DNA of 64,000 nt from Candidatus Anderseniibacteriota bacterium. GTDB taxonomy: Bacteria > Patescibacteria > Andersenbacteria > UBA10190. The number at the start of each line of letters is the position of its first letter. Position 1 is the stretch's first letter. The position numbers and the translations under genes are program-made. The stretch covers positions 62,001 to 126,000 of the forward strand of contig JAIOOW010000002.1 in NCBI GenBank assembly GCA_021414205.1, in the 5' to 3' direction. The notes below the pieces were generated by a model, which was not told the DNA's origin, made no database searches, and saw nothing but the letters and a program-made list of their open reading frames with translations. Shown piece by piece: positions 1-9,123 of this stretch.

Positions 1-2752
1 AATCGGACTCGTACTTATCACCTGGCTGACATTTTTCAGCCCTATTATTTCCGGTCAACAAATGTATTTCTTAGATGATTTAAAAATCATCTACTACCCC
101 ATCGAAACAATCTACGCGCAGTTTCAGCACCACTGGCAATTGCCGCTATGGAGCAATGAGTTCGGATTCGGCCAGCCTCTTTTGGAGTGGGGGCAATTAG
201 GATTTTTCACACCCGTACACGTACTGCTCAGAGCTTTATACGTCCCGCCTTTAATACTTCTTCAAGCATCTGTGGTTATTTATTTCTTAATCGGCAGCGT
301 AAGCATGTACGCATACTTGCGCAGAAGATTATTTCACCCTGCAGCAGCTAGCCTAGGAGCAATTTTGTTTGCGTATTGCGGGTTCATGATTGGCCACTTG
401 AACCATGTGAATTTTTATACCAGCACTATGCTGTTGCCATTACTGCTTATTACCATAGATATTTTTCTTGCCAAAGCCACGCTTAAAAATTCAGCAACTA
501 TTGCCATTACTGCAGCTGCTGTTGCAATGAGCGGACAGCCGCAAGTTGTGGCCTACGTCTTTTTCATAGCAGGGGTTATCGGTCTCACAACATTTATTCC
601 AACTATCAAACATAATATAAAAGGAGCTGGTAAAAAAATTGCACTTACTATTTTTGCTGGAATTTTAGGCTTCTGCCTTTCCGCTTTAGCAATTCTGCCG
701 TTGCAAGAATTCGTGCCGGAAACAGAACGCGCTGGCGGATTGCCGTATACTGAACTGTTTGAATTCAGTTACCCGCCATACGAAACAATTACGCTGCTAT
801 TTCCATACTTCTTTGGCGATCATGACCACTATAACGGCCCGAAGGGCTTCCAGGAGCTTGCAGCATATACAGGAATTATTCCTATCATGCTTGCCGGAAT
901 TGCCCTAACATCGTGGAAGAAAAGAAAGGTTGAACGAATCGCAGGCATTATATTAGTTATCACTGGTATAGCGCTCGTGTTGGGCCAATACTCGTTCATA
1001 TATCACTACTTAGTAGACAATCACTATATTCAAACCGTAGGGGTTGTTGGCAGATTCGTCTTCTTCTTTGATATAGGAATACTCCTCCTTGCCGTTGCCG
1101 GACTGCAAGACATCATAGAACAAGTATCAGGAACCGCATTATCAAAAACACTGCGAATTGCCGTGGGAATTATTACCCCAGTACTTTTAATAGCTGCGCC
1201 ATTCTGGATGTATGCAACGCAGGACGCGAACGCGTTTCCTCATCTTCAAGAACTAGCATCCTTACACCACATCACCATCTGGCTCATCATTACTGGCATT
1301 ACTACAGTAATCGCATCATTTTTTTCAAGAAAAATACTTTGGGCTATCCCGGTCGTTGCAGCAGTCACGTTACTTGCCTACGGATGGAATTACAATCCTA
1401 GAGTTTCGACCCACGAGGCGCTCAGCACTTCTCCGTTCATAGCAGACCTCTCTCAATTCAAAATAGCAACTGGCCTGCCCGCTCGATTATATGCGGCGGA
1501 ACACCTTCCCGTTACAGGAAACCCTCATGTAAAAATTACGCTCTCGGATTATATCTCTCCGAAGTTTTCAGTGTTTCAACCTCTTCAAGTATTGCGACCT
1601 AACTTGTCCTGCTTAGTAGTGCCTATCCAATCCGACTCTGCTCAGGTAACGCATCTTACGGTAATGCTTCGATCCGGCTTCGACGGAACAATTTGGTATC
1701 AAACAAGCATTTCTTCAGAAGATGCATTTAAAAATACGGACCAAACAATCTGCTTCCCGCAGATACCGCAAAGCGATCAGCAAAACCTCATGCTTTCCTT
1801 TACCAGCGACGAAACTACTAATATGAAGGTGTTTGTAAGCCCGAGCATTAACAGCCAATCAAACGTATACTTTATGAGAGTACAGAAGCCCTCACCGCGG
1901 CAAATTACAGAATCCAAAAAGCCGCTTAGCGTTCAATACACTGCTCAATATCCGCTTAAAAATGACTTGGAAAACTCATTGCTTGTGCGCAACATGCAAG
2001 CGCTTGCAGGGGCTTCAAGTGCGCGCTGGATTGGAGCATTATCGATTAGGCCATATCGCGCATTCGTAGACGGATTCTTTGCAAACGACTCCGACGCATT
2101 CGATGGAGATGGTATTCACGCCCTAACGCGCAACAGATCGCTCGTAAACTTAGTAGGCATTACGCACTTTACGCAATCGCTTGATTATGGACAAACAAAC
2201 GACCCAATGGTTGATGCTGGATACAAAGTTGTCGATACGGCTGACACAGGGGATAATAACGTTCGACTGTACGAGAATACAAATGCATACCCTAAAGCAT
2301 TTATGGTTCCTCATGCACAATTTATAGCAGCCGACGACGACACAAGAGCACTAATGCGAGACCCAAAGCTCGATCCTAAATCTCTTGTATACATTTCCGC
2401 ACCAACGCCTCCAGATCTGACAGATAATCAGCCAAATATTACCATGCAAGCATCTGCAACTATTACCAAATACTCAGAAACGCGCGTGGATGTACATGTA
2501 GACACAAATAAAACGGCATATCTCGTACTCAATGACGCTACTCTTCCGCAATGGCAAACATACATCGACGATAAACCAGCCCCTCAGATGAAAGCGGATA
2601 CTATGTTCAAGGCAGCCCAAGTACCTGCAGGATCGCACGTTGTATCGTTTAGATACTCATCACCTGCTACGAAGAAAGCGGAAATACTTACCATAATAGG
2701 CATCGTTATCTGTATTGCGATCTACTCTAGCGGATTGGTGCGAAAAAAATAA
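1..2752 (+). CDS. YfhO-like multi-pass membrane protein (5' partial)
   Basis: The reading frame is open from base 2, with a hydrophobic stretch running into the ATG at 62, so the gene starts before the window and about 916 residues are visible. The N-terminal half has many membrane segments around the motif PLWSNEFGFGQPLLEWGQ, followed by a long extracytoplasmic part and a final membrane helix at the C-terminus. This layout is that of the YfhO/GT-C-like family, which is linked to glycosylation of surface polymers. It resembles the protein at 9124-10926. The stop lies 3 bp from the stop of the convergent gene, with no hairpin between them. The exact sugar and acceptor cannot be told. Confidence 0.8.
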   Translation, partial: IGLVLITWLTFFSPIISGQQMYFLDDLKIIYYPIETIYAQFQHHWQLPLWSNEFGFGQPLLEWGQLGFFTPVHVLLRALYVPPLILLQASVVIYFLIGSVSMYAYLRRRLFHPAAASLGAILFAYCGFMIGHLNHVNFYTSTMLLPLLLITIDIFLAKATLKNSATIAITAAAVAMSGQPQVVAYVFFIAGVIGLTTFIPTIKHNIKGAGKKIALTIFAGILGFCLSALAILPLQEFVPETERAGGLPYTELFEFSYPPYETITLLFPYFFGDHDHYNGPKGFQELAAYTGIIPIMLAGIALTSWKKRKVERIAGIILVITGIALVLGQYSFIYHYLVDNHYIQTVGVVGRFVFFFDIGILLLAVAGLQDIIEQVSGTALSKTLRIAVGIITPVLLIAAPFWMYATQDANAFPHLQELASLHHITIWLIITGITTVIASFFSRKILWAIPVVAAVTLLAYGWNYNPRVSTHEALSTSPFIADLSQFKIATGLPARLYAAEHLPVTGNPHVKITLSDYISPKFSVFQPLQVLRPNLSCLVVPIQSDSAQVTHLTVMLRSGFDGTIWYQTSISSEDAFKNTDQTICFPQIPQSDQQNLMLSFTSDETTNMKVFVSPSINSQSNVYFMRVQKPSPRQITESKKPLSVQYTAQYPLKNDLENSLLVRNMQALAGASSARWIGALSIRPYRAFVDGFFANDSDAFDGDGIHALTRNRSLVNLVGITHFTQSLDYGQTNDPMVDAGYKVVDTADTGDNNVRLYENTNAYPKAFMVPHAQFIAADDDTRALMRDPKLDPKSLVYISAPTPPDLTDNQPNITMQASATITKYSETRVDVHVDTNKTAYLVLNDATLPQWQTYIDDKPAPQMKADTMFKAAQVPAGSHVVSFRYSSPATKKAEILTIIGIVICIAIYSSGLVRKK

Positions 2753-2755
2753 TAC

Positions 2756-4798
2756 TTATTTCAGCAATTTCTCCTCTAGTTCTGTAGAAATTTTATCCTG
2801 AGTATCGTGGTAAAGCAGCTGAACAGCCATTGTTCCTGTTTTCTGCTTCGCTTCAAGCGGATTACCTGTTCGAGAAATATAAATCGGCGTTGTACGAATA
2901 TCTGCTTGAGAATATCTAATAGAAGGGTACGGGTCTGTGGTTCCAGCCCCTCGAATACTTACAAATAGATGATCGCCTTTTGCAACCTGTACAGAATCCG
3001 GAAATAGCACTTGCTCCCATTGCGTATCTTTTACGTCGGTAACTGAAATATTTTTCGTAAATAATGCGGGGCCGTTCAGAGTCTTCGAAACACTCATGAC
3101 AAACGAACCGGTATCGGACTTTCCAAAATGAGTCGCTGGCAAAAATTGGAAGCCTGCGAGGTTATTATGATCCACGTTTACTTCCTGTATACCAATCGTA
3201 CTTGCATCAAGATTTCCAAGCGTGCTGGTATAGCTCGGCTTCGCATACACCCATGCATATTCTTTCCCCGCAACTTTTACAACGTATACCGGGATTTGCT
3301 TCTTATAATATTCATCAATGAAATCATTAGAGTAATAACTTGGCGCTCGTCCAAACATATTCTGGTACAGAACAATAAATTGCACAGGATTCTGCGTGTG
3401 AGCATTAATATGCAGCACCGTAGCAGACGTGAATGTCCCTAACTCTTCCGGATACCACGAAACCACAACTGCATCAGGATGGTTTGCATTCAACCAGGCA
3501 GCAACTTGATCGAGCCCCTCTCCCCATCCTAATTCCTGACTCAAATTATCCCTAAAAAACGGATTACTATAAGCGATTTCGTACGGATGGTAGGAAATGA
3601 TGACAGTGGCAAGGTAAACAACACAGATGAAAGCAGCTATCTTGTCATTCCCGCGAAGGCGAGAATCCAGACGTGGGTTCCGGATCAGGTCCGGGATAAC
3701 AGACGCTATCCACATAACTCCATATGCAGCTAGTATGTCTAATGCGAAAAATGCCGCTAACACATAGCGATCCCCCTTCTTTGCGCCCAGCGTCATCATA
3801 ATCGTGAATCCGATAAGATATACAGCTATTAATAGCATTTCTTTCGGCATTTTCTTTTTTGACACCAAAACAATCACCCCAGCAAGCCCTATGATTCCGA
3901 AGACGAGCGTTACTGGATTCGATCGGTCAAGCAACGCATATGGATAATGCATTGGATCAAGATTGTAATCTTCCTCAGAATCGTGCGGAGTAACCACGGC
4001 ATCTGAAATATCACGCTTCAACTCCAATACATTCCCAGAAGGATTTGGCACCCATAACAATGCAGGCCAAATAAGAAGCGTAATAACTACGCCCATCAGC
4101 ACCCACGTAACAGCATCTCGAATTCTATCGCGTAAAAATGGCCACGAAATCATCTTTTTCGGATGATATACAGCTAACGCAACAATAATGAATGGCAAAA
4201 TAAATATGGCAGGTATTTTCGTAAGAATCGCCAGCACGGAAAGCACGGCGCTTGCGATAAGCCACGGGCGAGTAAGGTAGCGCGCATAGAGCATGCTCGC
4301 CAGCACAGCAAGCGTTAAAAAGCCACCCATAAGCACGTCTACGTGGACCACTCTCGAGTATCCAATAATAAACGGATCAAGTGTAATAAAGAGTGTCGCC
4401 AAAACAGCAAGAAAACGATTCCTTAGAATGAGTAGCAACAATACAAAGATTGCCGGGATTGCCAGCGAGTTTAATAATGCGATAGAAAATTGGGTAATTT
4501 TCACAAAATAGATTAAATTCGTATCCGCAAATTGAACATGGGAAACGGCTGACTTAAACATGACGGCAAGGCCAGATGCCCACAGCGTCGTAACGCCTGG
4601 ATGAGTCGTCTGCAACATGTCGTTAAACCGCAAATCATGAAATGCGCGTACGAATTCATACGACCTGCCTATCCAATTTTTTTCATCTGCGGTTAAAAAC
4701 GTTCCCAAACCCAATACTCTCGGCAAAAAAGCAATAAGAAACAATCCGACTGCCAAATATGCGTCTATTTTATGCCGTTTTAACAACGCTAAAATCAT
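2756..4798 (-). CDS. GT39/PMT-like GT-C family glycosyltransferase
   Basis: A protein of 680 residues with about ten or more membrane segments and an early loop motif TADEKNWIGRS (Asp38, Glu39). This acidic pair is typical of the dolichyl-phosphate-mannose mannosyltransferase/ArnT-like GT-C superfamily, which uses polyprenyl-phosphate sugars outside the membrane. The start was set at 4798 (MILALLKRHK). A longer frame to 4864 would translate through a terminator hairpin and is not credible. Residues about 365-385 (LIRNP...SRLRGNDK) come from a dispersed palindromic repeat inserted in frame between two membrane helices. The C-terminal about 250 residues look extracytoplasmic. Substrate unknown. 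Confidence 0.8.
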   Translation of the reverse strand: MILALLKRHKIDAYLAVGLFLIAFLPRVLGLGTFLTADEKNWIGRSYEFVRAFHDLRFNDMLQTTHPGVTTLWASGLAVMFKSAVSHVQFADTNLIYFVKITQFSIALLNSLAIPAIFVLLLLILRNRFLAVLATLFITLDPFIIGYSRVVHVDVLMGGFLTLAVLASMLYARYLTRPWLIASAVLSVLAILTKIPAIFILPFIIVALAVYHPKKMISWPFLRDRIRDAVTWVLMGVVITLLIWPALLWVPNPSGNVLELKRDISDAVVTPHDSEEDYNLDPMHYPYALLDRSNPVTLVFGIIGLAGVIVLVSKKKMPKEMLLIAVYLIGFTIMMTLGAKKGDRYVLAAFFALDILAAYGVMWIASVIPDLIRNPRLDSRLRGNDKIAAFICVVYLATVIISYHPYEIAYSNPFFRDNLSQELGWGEGLDQVAAWLNANHPDAVVVSWYPEELGTFTSATVLHINAHTQNPVQFIVLYQNMFGRAPSYYSNDFIDEYYKKQIPVYVVKVAGKEYAWVYAKPSYTSTLGNLDASTIGIQEVNVDHNNLAGFQFLPATHFGKSDTGSFVMSVSKTLNGPALFTKNISVTDVKDTQWEQVLFPDSVQVAKGDHLFVSIRGAGTTDPYPSIRYSQADIRTTPIYISRTGNPLEAKQKTGTMAVQLLYHDTQDKISTELEEKLLK
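3645..3702 (-). repeat. Dispersed palindromic repeat inside a coding region (SRLRGND type)
   Basis: The stretch holds two small inverted repeats, ATTCCCGCG-aag-GCGAGAAT (one mismatch) and CCGGA-tcagg-TCCGG. On the minus strand it translates in frame to LIRNP...SRLRGNDK. This sequence type is known as a widespread intergenic and intragenic repeat in many bacteria. It interrupts a loop of the host glycosyltransferase without breaking the frame. No second copy was noticed in this window. Confidence 0.65.
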
Positions 4799-4812
4799 GC
4801 AAAAAGTGTACC

Positions 4813-4863
4813 ATAAAAAAAAGAAGCTCCTGCAAGCTGGAACTTTCCATGCTTGCAGGAGCA
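4813..4863 (-). terminator. Intrinsic terminator of the 4884-5372 gene
   Basis: Perfect 12-bp inverted repeat GCTCCTGCAAGC (4826-4837) / GCTTGCAGGAGC (4851-4862). On the minus strand it is followed by TTCTTTTTTT. It lies 20 nt after the stop of the gene at 4884 and just before the glycosyltransferase start at 4798, so it separates the two transcripts. Confidence 0.9.
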
Positions 4864-4883
4864 TATTAACGCAACATCAACTG

Positions 4884-5372
4884 CTAGATGTAAAACAACG
4901 CGCCGAATCGTTGATCAGGAACCCTGCTCGTAGGGTCATGATGAGTAAACAAGTGCGCCATGCGTCGCAATTCATCCTCAGCATCCACCAAGGAGATAGC
5001 TCCTTGTCGACTCAAAAAAACAATTCGATTATCGACCGCAACTCCCGAGCATACTCCAAGTGCAATAAACAATTCATTCTGCATTAATGGGCACAGCAAT
5101 TCCCAGGGAGCTGGCTTCAAGCGTTGCATATTCGTACGAGCCCGCAGTTCGCCCCAAGAGTTAAAATCCCCCATCACCTGAACCAGGGAGTAATCCCCCG
5201 ATTTCATCGTGATTTTAGGAATACGACCGAGTGTATCGCCCCCAAAAAAATGCACTCCTTGCCACTGTGCAATATATTCTTCAATACTACTCGGATCAGC
5301 CGGTACCTCAATTCTAACCCTCCCCAAGCTCATTACCGCAACATCAGAATTCTGAAGCACTGCGCTCGACAT
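4884..5372 (-). CDS. Hypothetical protein in a self-contained expression cassette
   Basis: A soluble protein of 162 residues that I do not recognise. It has no signal peptide or membrane segment; the middle contains a hydrophobic core LCPLMQNELFIALGVCSG, and the end is rich in His and Arg. The start ATG at 5372 has a strong SD (GGAAGGAG, spacing about 8), unlike most genes here. It has its own TTGACA promoter (5432-5461) and its own terminator (4813-4863), so it is monocistronic. Codon choice looks more GC-rich than in the flanking glycosyltransferases by eye, which may mean it was acquired separately. No function is offered. Confidence 0.8.
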   Translation of the reverse strand: MSSAVLQNSDVAVMSLGRVRIEVPADPSSIEEYIAQWQGVHFFGGDTLGRIPKITMKSGDYSLVQVMGDFNSWGELRARTNMQRLKPAPWELLCPLMQNELFIALGVCSGVAVDNRIVFLSRQGAISLVDAEDELRRMAHLFTHHDPTSRVPDQRFGALFYI

Positions 5373-5431
5373 TCTATCTAGCTCCTTCCTTCGTTTTTAA
5401 AACAGCTGCCACCAAACCAATCGTGCTAGCT

Positions 5432-5461
5432 AGCATACTGATACGGCATGCAAAGTGTCAA
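5432..5461 (-). promoter_or_regulatory. Sigma70-type promoter of the 4884-5372 gene, with overlapping palindrome
   Basis: Minus-strand TTGACA (5456-5461), an 18-bp spacer and TATGCT (5432-5437). A perfect 12-bp palindrome TGCTAGCTAGCA (5424-5435) overlaps the -10 and the expected transcription start. It could be an operator, or chance. Confidence 0.7.
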
Positions 5462-5477
5462 TAGTTTTTGACAGTTT

Positions 5478-6896
5478 TTATTTTCTCTCTGTTATGCGGA
5501 AATTTATGAGTTGTGGACAAATTGTTCCCGATATTTCTGTCTTCGCGTCGCCTTGTATGCGATAGTCAACGGTGTATTTGGCCTGGTTTTTATGATCCTC
5601 ATCCATAAACTGAATACCTGAATACTGCCTGCTCCAAAATTCTAGCCTGTTATAAATATGAACATTTTCAGAAGTAACCGGCCCAAGACCGCTTAGACAT
5701 GCAAATAGTTGCCTAGTATCGACTAACGCAGAGGCGCTGTCAGTTCGATTACCAAGTGAGAATAGATTTGTTGAACCCCCAGCATTCAAATACGGAACGG
5801 CAATTCCAAATATCGCCCACACAATAAGAGCTGTGCATATCAGCCAAGGTATTATAGTAGCAACAATAGCGCTGCGTTTTCGAACCAATGCAATAATAGC
5901 TTCTAGTCCAATACCCGAAAGCATCCAAAACCCAATAACAAATACAGTCATGTATCGCAAACTGAATCGATCGATGATGCGTAATAAAACGAACATATGA
6001 ATTATCAGGGCTATCGCAATAATCCATGCGATTTTTCTGTGTTTTGAAAAGAATAAGGGGATAACTGCGAGCACGCTGAGCAACATTGTCACAATCCCCA
6101 TGCTAATAGGTGACAGTTCTTTGCCCGTATACGATGCTATATAAGAGGAACCAGAAATTATTTCCGGAAATAAGGATGGAAATGTAGAAATACGATCAGA
6201 AAATGTTTCTGCAATTGCTTTTTGACTTCCCTGATCGTCCGGATACAGCTGGATAATAGCAAACTGCATGGCAAACCCCGCAATAAACCCAATAATAATT
6301 GGCCATGCAGATATAATCATCTTTGGTTTTCGAACAATACATATAATTCCGCATACAACAATCGCAATAAGCGTCGGCAAAAATAATAGATGATTCGCAA
6401 GCCCAAGCCCACCGGCTAGGCCCGCTAGTAAGAATTTATGCCTCCACGAAGATTGCAACAGCCATATGATTACAACAGCAAACAACGGTAACAGCGTGAC
6501 TGCCCAGCCAAGCCGTTGTTGTGTGATATATATTGGCGAAAAAGTGAGAAATAGTAGAGGGGTCAAGCTCTGATATTTGCCCAAATACTTTATAAGTAAA
6601 TATGCGCTGATTATAAAAAACAGCGCAGATGCCAAAAACGTAACACTTCTAAGCGCAAACGCCGTGTATCCAAACACTACTACAAAGGGTACTCGCGCAT
6701 AGTCTATGCCAGCACCGATATACGACCGCTCCCCCAGCACTTCTATCTTTTTCTGATCCAGCATATGGAACACATTCTCACCTTCATGAGCCTCGTCACC
6801 CATTAATCCCGGAATTGTGGTCAAATATGCGCCGTTTAATGCAAGAAATACGACAAATAGCGCTACATGAAATTTGTATGCAATTAATTTCAACAT
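5478..6896 (-). CDS. GT-C-like multi-pass membrane protein (putative glycosyltransferase)
   Basis: The protein has 472 residues and about eleven membrane helices. The first extracytoplasmic loop holds GDEAHEGE with Asp34 and Glu35, the acidic position expected of GT-C enzymes that use polyprenyl-linked sugars (family knowledge). The C-terminal about 90 residues are a small soluble domain. The ATG at 6896 has no SD; a -10 like sequence TAGTAT lies 6 nt upstream, so the mRNA is probably leaderless. Only 19 bp separate it from the divergent start at 6916. Donor and acceptor are unknown. Confidence 0.75.
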   Translation of the reverse strand: MLKLIAYKFHVALFVVFLALNGAYLTTIPGLMGDEAHEGENVFHMLDQKKIEVLGERSYIGAGIDYARVPFVVVFGYTAFALRSVTFLASALFFIISAYLLIKYLGKYQSLTPLLFLTFSPIYITQQRLGWAVTLLPLFAVVIIWLLQSSWRHKFLLAGLAGGLGLANHLLFLPTLIAIVVCGIICIVRKPKMIISAWPIIIGFIAGFAMQFAIIQLYPDDQGSQKAIAETFSDRISTFPSLFPEIISGSSYIASYTGKELSPISMGIVTMLLSVLAVIPLFFSKHRKIAWIIAIALIIHMFVLLRIIDRFSLRYMTVFVIGFWMLSGIGLEAIIALVRKRSAIVATIIPWLICTALIVWAIFGIAVPYLNAGGSTNLFSLGNRTDSASALVDTRQLFACLSGLGPVTSENVHIYNRLEFWSRQYSGIQFMDEDHKNQAKYTVDYRIQGDAKTEISGTICPQLINFRITERK

Positions 6897-6901
6897 ACTG
6901 A

Positions 6902-6908
6902 TATACTA
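6902..6908. promoter_or_regulatory. Shared bidirectional -10 element
   Basis: The 7 bp TATACTA contain TATACT on the plus strand (preceded by TGA, an extended -10) and TAGTAT on the minus strand. Start codons lie 8 nt (plus, 6916) and 6 nt (minus, 6896) away, so both divergent genes may start leaderless from one symmetrical box. Confidence 0.55.
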
Positions 6909-6915
6909 CACCAAT

Positions 6916-9120
6916 ATGAATTGGCGAGCATGGATAGTACCTGGCATAGTGATTGTAGTCATCGGAATATTTTTTATTCCCGTTATTCAGCACAGGGTAC
7001 TTTCCTATGGAATTGATTCGTACGCAACCCACGCGCCGTTATTTACCGGACATACTGCTTCGCAAGCGTTTACTACGCAATCAAATATTATTGGCATCGG
7101 TACAATTCTCGTTAATCTCCATCACGCAAAGCAACTCACGCCAGTTACCGTGACTGTATTCAATACAGCATCGAACACACTTCTGGTATCAAAAACGATT
7201 CTTCCAATAGATATTCACGACGATCAATTTGCATACATTAATTTTCCAAGTACGCCGATTCCAGCAAATACCCCGATTAAAATAGAATACTCTGCTCCAA
7301 ACTCTACCGTTCAAAATCCAGTTGGAGTGCGATTCGGATCCAATAAGGAAGATATATCGCTTGCGCTTATAGAGAAAGTTCCTGTGTGGCGAGCAATACT
7401 CACAGTTGCTCACAATCGTCAAAACGATTGGAAATATGTCGCACCCGTGAGCATATTCGCACTACTCGTTTGCATTCCCGCATTATTCCCAACAAAAAGA
7501 TCCATAGCATTTTGGATAGCAACGGCTATTATTGCAATTTCTGCATACGCAATCATGCTCTGGATCATCCCACAATTCGGAGGCGTAAGTGGCGGCGACC
7601 CATACGACTATTTAGGCATCGCTCAATCGATACAGCACGGTCAAAATCCCTTCTTAAACACAAAACGACTCCCAGGATATCCGCTCTTACTTGTTCCAAC
7701 GTTTGCATCCAGAGCTTTTGACGATCAATTCGTGATGCGCGTTATTACAAGCACTGCCGGAATAATAGGAATCATTTTAATCGCACTCATTGCTCGCACT
7801 CTTACTTCTTCATTGATCCCCGCTATCGGCTCTGCAGCCATTCTCGCATTTCAGAAAGACTACATCTGGACAGCAATGAGGCCGGAACCGTATGCAGTAT
7901 ATGCAATGCTATTGCTTCTTGCGCTATATCTATTCTTTTTATCTTATCAGCAGCAGTCCAAGCTTTGGATACGTATCGCATTTGGCCTATGCTTAGGATA
8001 TGCCGCCATGACTCGCCAAGAGGGATTCGTTCTTGCGGCAGTACTTGGATCATGCTCTTTTGCCTATGAGCTAGCGCGCGGAAAAAGCATTGTTCGTTTT
8101 ATAAGTATGTATGTACCAGCTTTTGCAATCGTGCTTCCTTTTTTCATAACAAACACTATTGCATACCATAATCCATTCTATCTGAAATACCTACAGGACG
8201 AACGATTACAACCCGTAGATTCATTCCTTGCATTCCAAGATTCTCTAGGGGCAACGTGGGGAATAGTCGGATCAATGTGGAAAGCATCCTGGAGCCAGCT
8301 TGAGCGACTATCACTCACATCAGTCCCATTACTATCAGGCATCATCAGCATGTGGGGATGGTATGCATATATTCGATATAATAAGAACAAGACTGTTGGA
8401 ATGATCGTAACAGCGCTTCTCTTGCTCATGAGTGCTGGAATGATACTGGCGAGCGTATATGCAAAAGCAAATTTTAGCGGACTATTTACGCAGATAAGTG
8501 CAGGATTTATCCTCGCCAGCATTCCCGTATTTTTCATAGAAACAAAATGGAAAGGTGTAGTTATCGCTCTTGTTTTATTGTCGCAAATCGGAATTGCAAC
8601 ATGGTTTCATCCATTTCCCAAGCATTACCAGCAATCTTATCCGTTAATTGTGCTAATGATCGGCACAGCATTGCTTGCAAGAGCTCCAAATAAAAAACTT
8701 CTTTTTTCATACGCCGCATTAATAACATCTATCCTACCGTTTCTATTAATAAGCACGATGCTAGGACAACAATTAAATACTGCAATAGATAAGCAAAATC
8801 AAGACACTGCATTAGATTCTGTAACATACAGAGCTGCACGTTATGCGCGCAACCTTCCTCAGCCAATAGGTTTCGATCAAGCATACTTGCCAGCGCGTCT
8901 ATATTTCGATCCTGATGCAATATACTTTCCTGCTGAAGATAACCCAACGCCCCAAATGGAAAAAGACTGGCTCGCAAAAAATCCTATCAAGACGATGATA
9001 GTAACAAATGCTGAGAAAATATTCTCAAAACCATATCCGAATTGGACGGTAGTAAAAACATTCAAGGCAGCAGGGAATGACGATAAAATTTTTGAAAGTA
9101 TTGTATATTCAGTACATTGA
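6916..9120 (+). CDS. GT-C family membrane glycosyltransferase (ArnT/GT83-like)
   Basis: A protein of 734 residues. It has one N-terminal membrane helix, then about 150 residues of beta-rich extracytoplasmic sequence, then about eleven helices. The motif GGDPYDYLG near residue 227, followed by RLPGYPLL, matches the aspartate loop of ArnT-like lipid-linked sugar transferases. I chose the ATG at 6916 because a TGATATACT extended -10 ends 8 nt before it; the frame extends to 6874, but that part overlaps the divergent gene. It is followed after 3 nt by another membrane glycan gene, so the two form an operon. Substrate unknown. Confidence 0.75.
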   Translation: MNWRAWIVPGIVIVVIGIFFIPVIQHRVLSYGIDSYATHAPLFTGHTASQAFTTQSNIIGIGTILVNLHHAKQLTPVTVTVFNTASNTLLVSKTILPIDIHDDQFAYINFPSTPIPANTPIKIEYSAPNSTVQNPVGVRFGSNKEDISLALIEKVPVWRAILTVAHNRQNDWKYVAPVSIFALLVCIPALFPTKRSIAFWIATAIIAISAYAIMLWIIPQFGGVSGGDPYDYLGIAQSIQHGQNPFLNTKRLPGYPLLLVPTFASRAFDDQFVMRVITSTAGIIGIILIALIARTLTSSLIPAIGSAAILAFQKDYIWTAMRPEPYAVYAMLLLLALYLFFLSYQQQSKLWIRIAFGLCLGYAAMTRQEGFVLAAVLGSCSFAYELARGKSIVRFISMYVPAFAIVLPFFITNTIAYHNPFYLKYLQDERLQPVDSFLAFQDSLGATWGIVGSMWKASWSQLERLSLTSVPLLSGIISMWGWYAYIRYNKNKTVGMIVTALLLLMSAGMILASVYAKANFSGLFTQISAGFILASIPVFFIETKWKGVVIALVLLSQIGIATWFHPFPKHYQQSYPLIVLMIGTALLARAPNKKLLFSYAALITSILPFLLISTMLGQQLNTAIDKQNQDTALDSVTYRAARYARNLPQPIGFDQAYLPARLYFDPDAIYFPAEDNPTPQMEKDWLAKNPIKTMIVTNAEKIFSKPYPNWTVVKTFKAAGNDDKIFESIVYSVH

Positions 9121-9123
9121 CGT

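Noticed and set aside
4799..4864. N-terminal extension of the GT39-like protein
   Set aside because: It would be read from the perfect terminator hairpin of the upstream gene.
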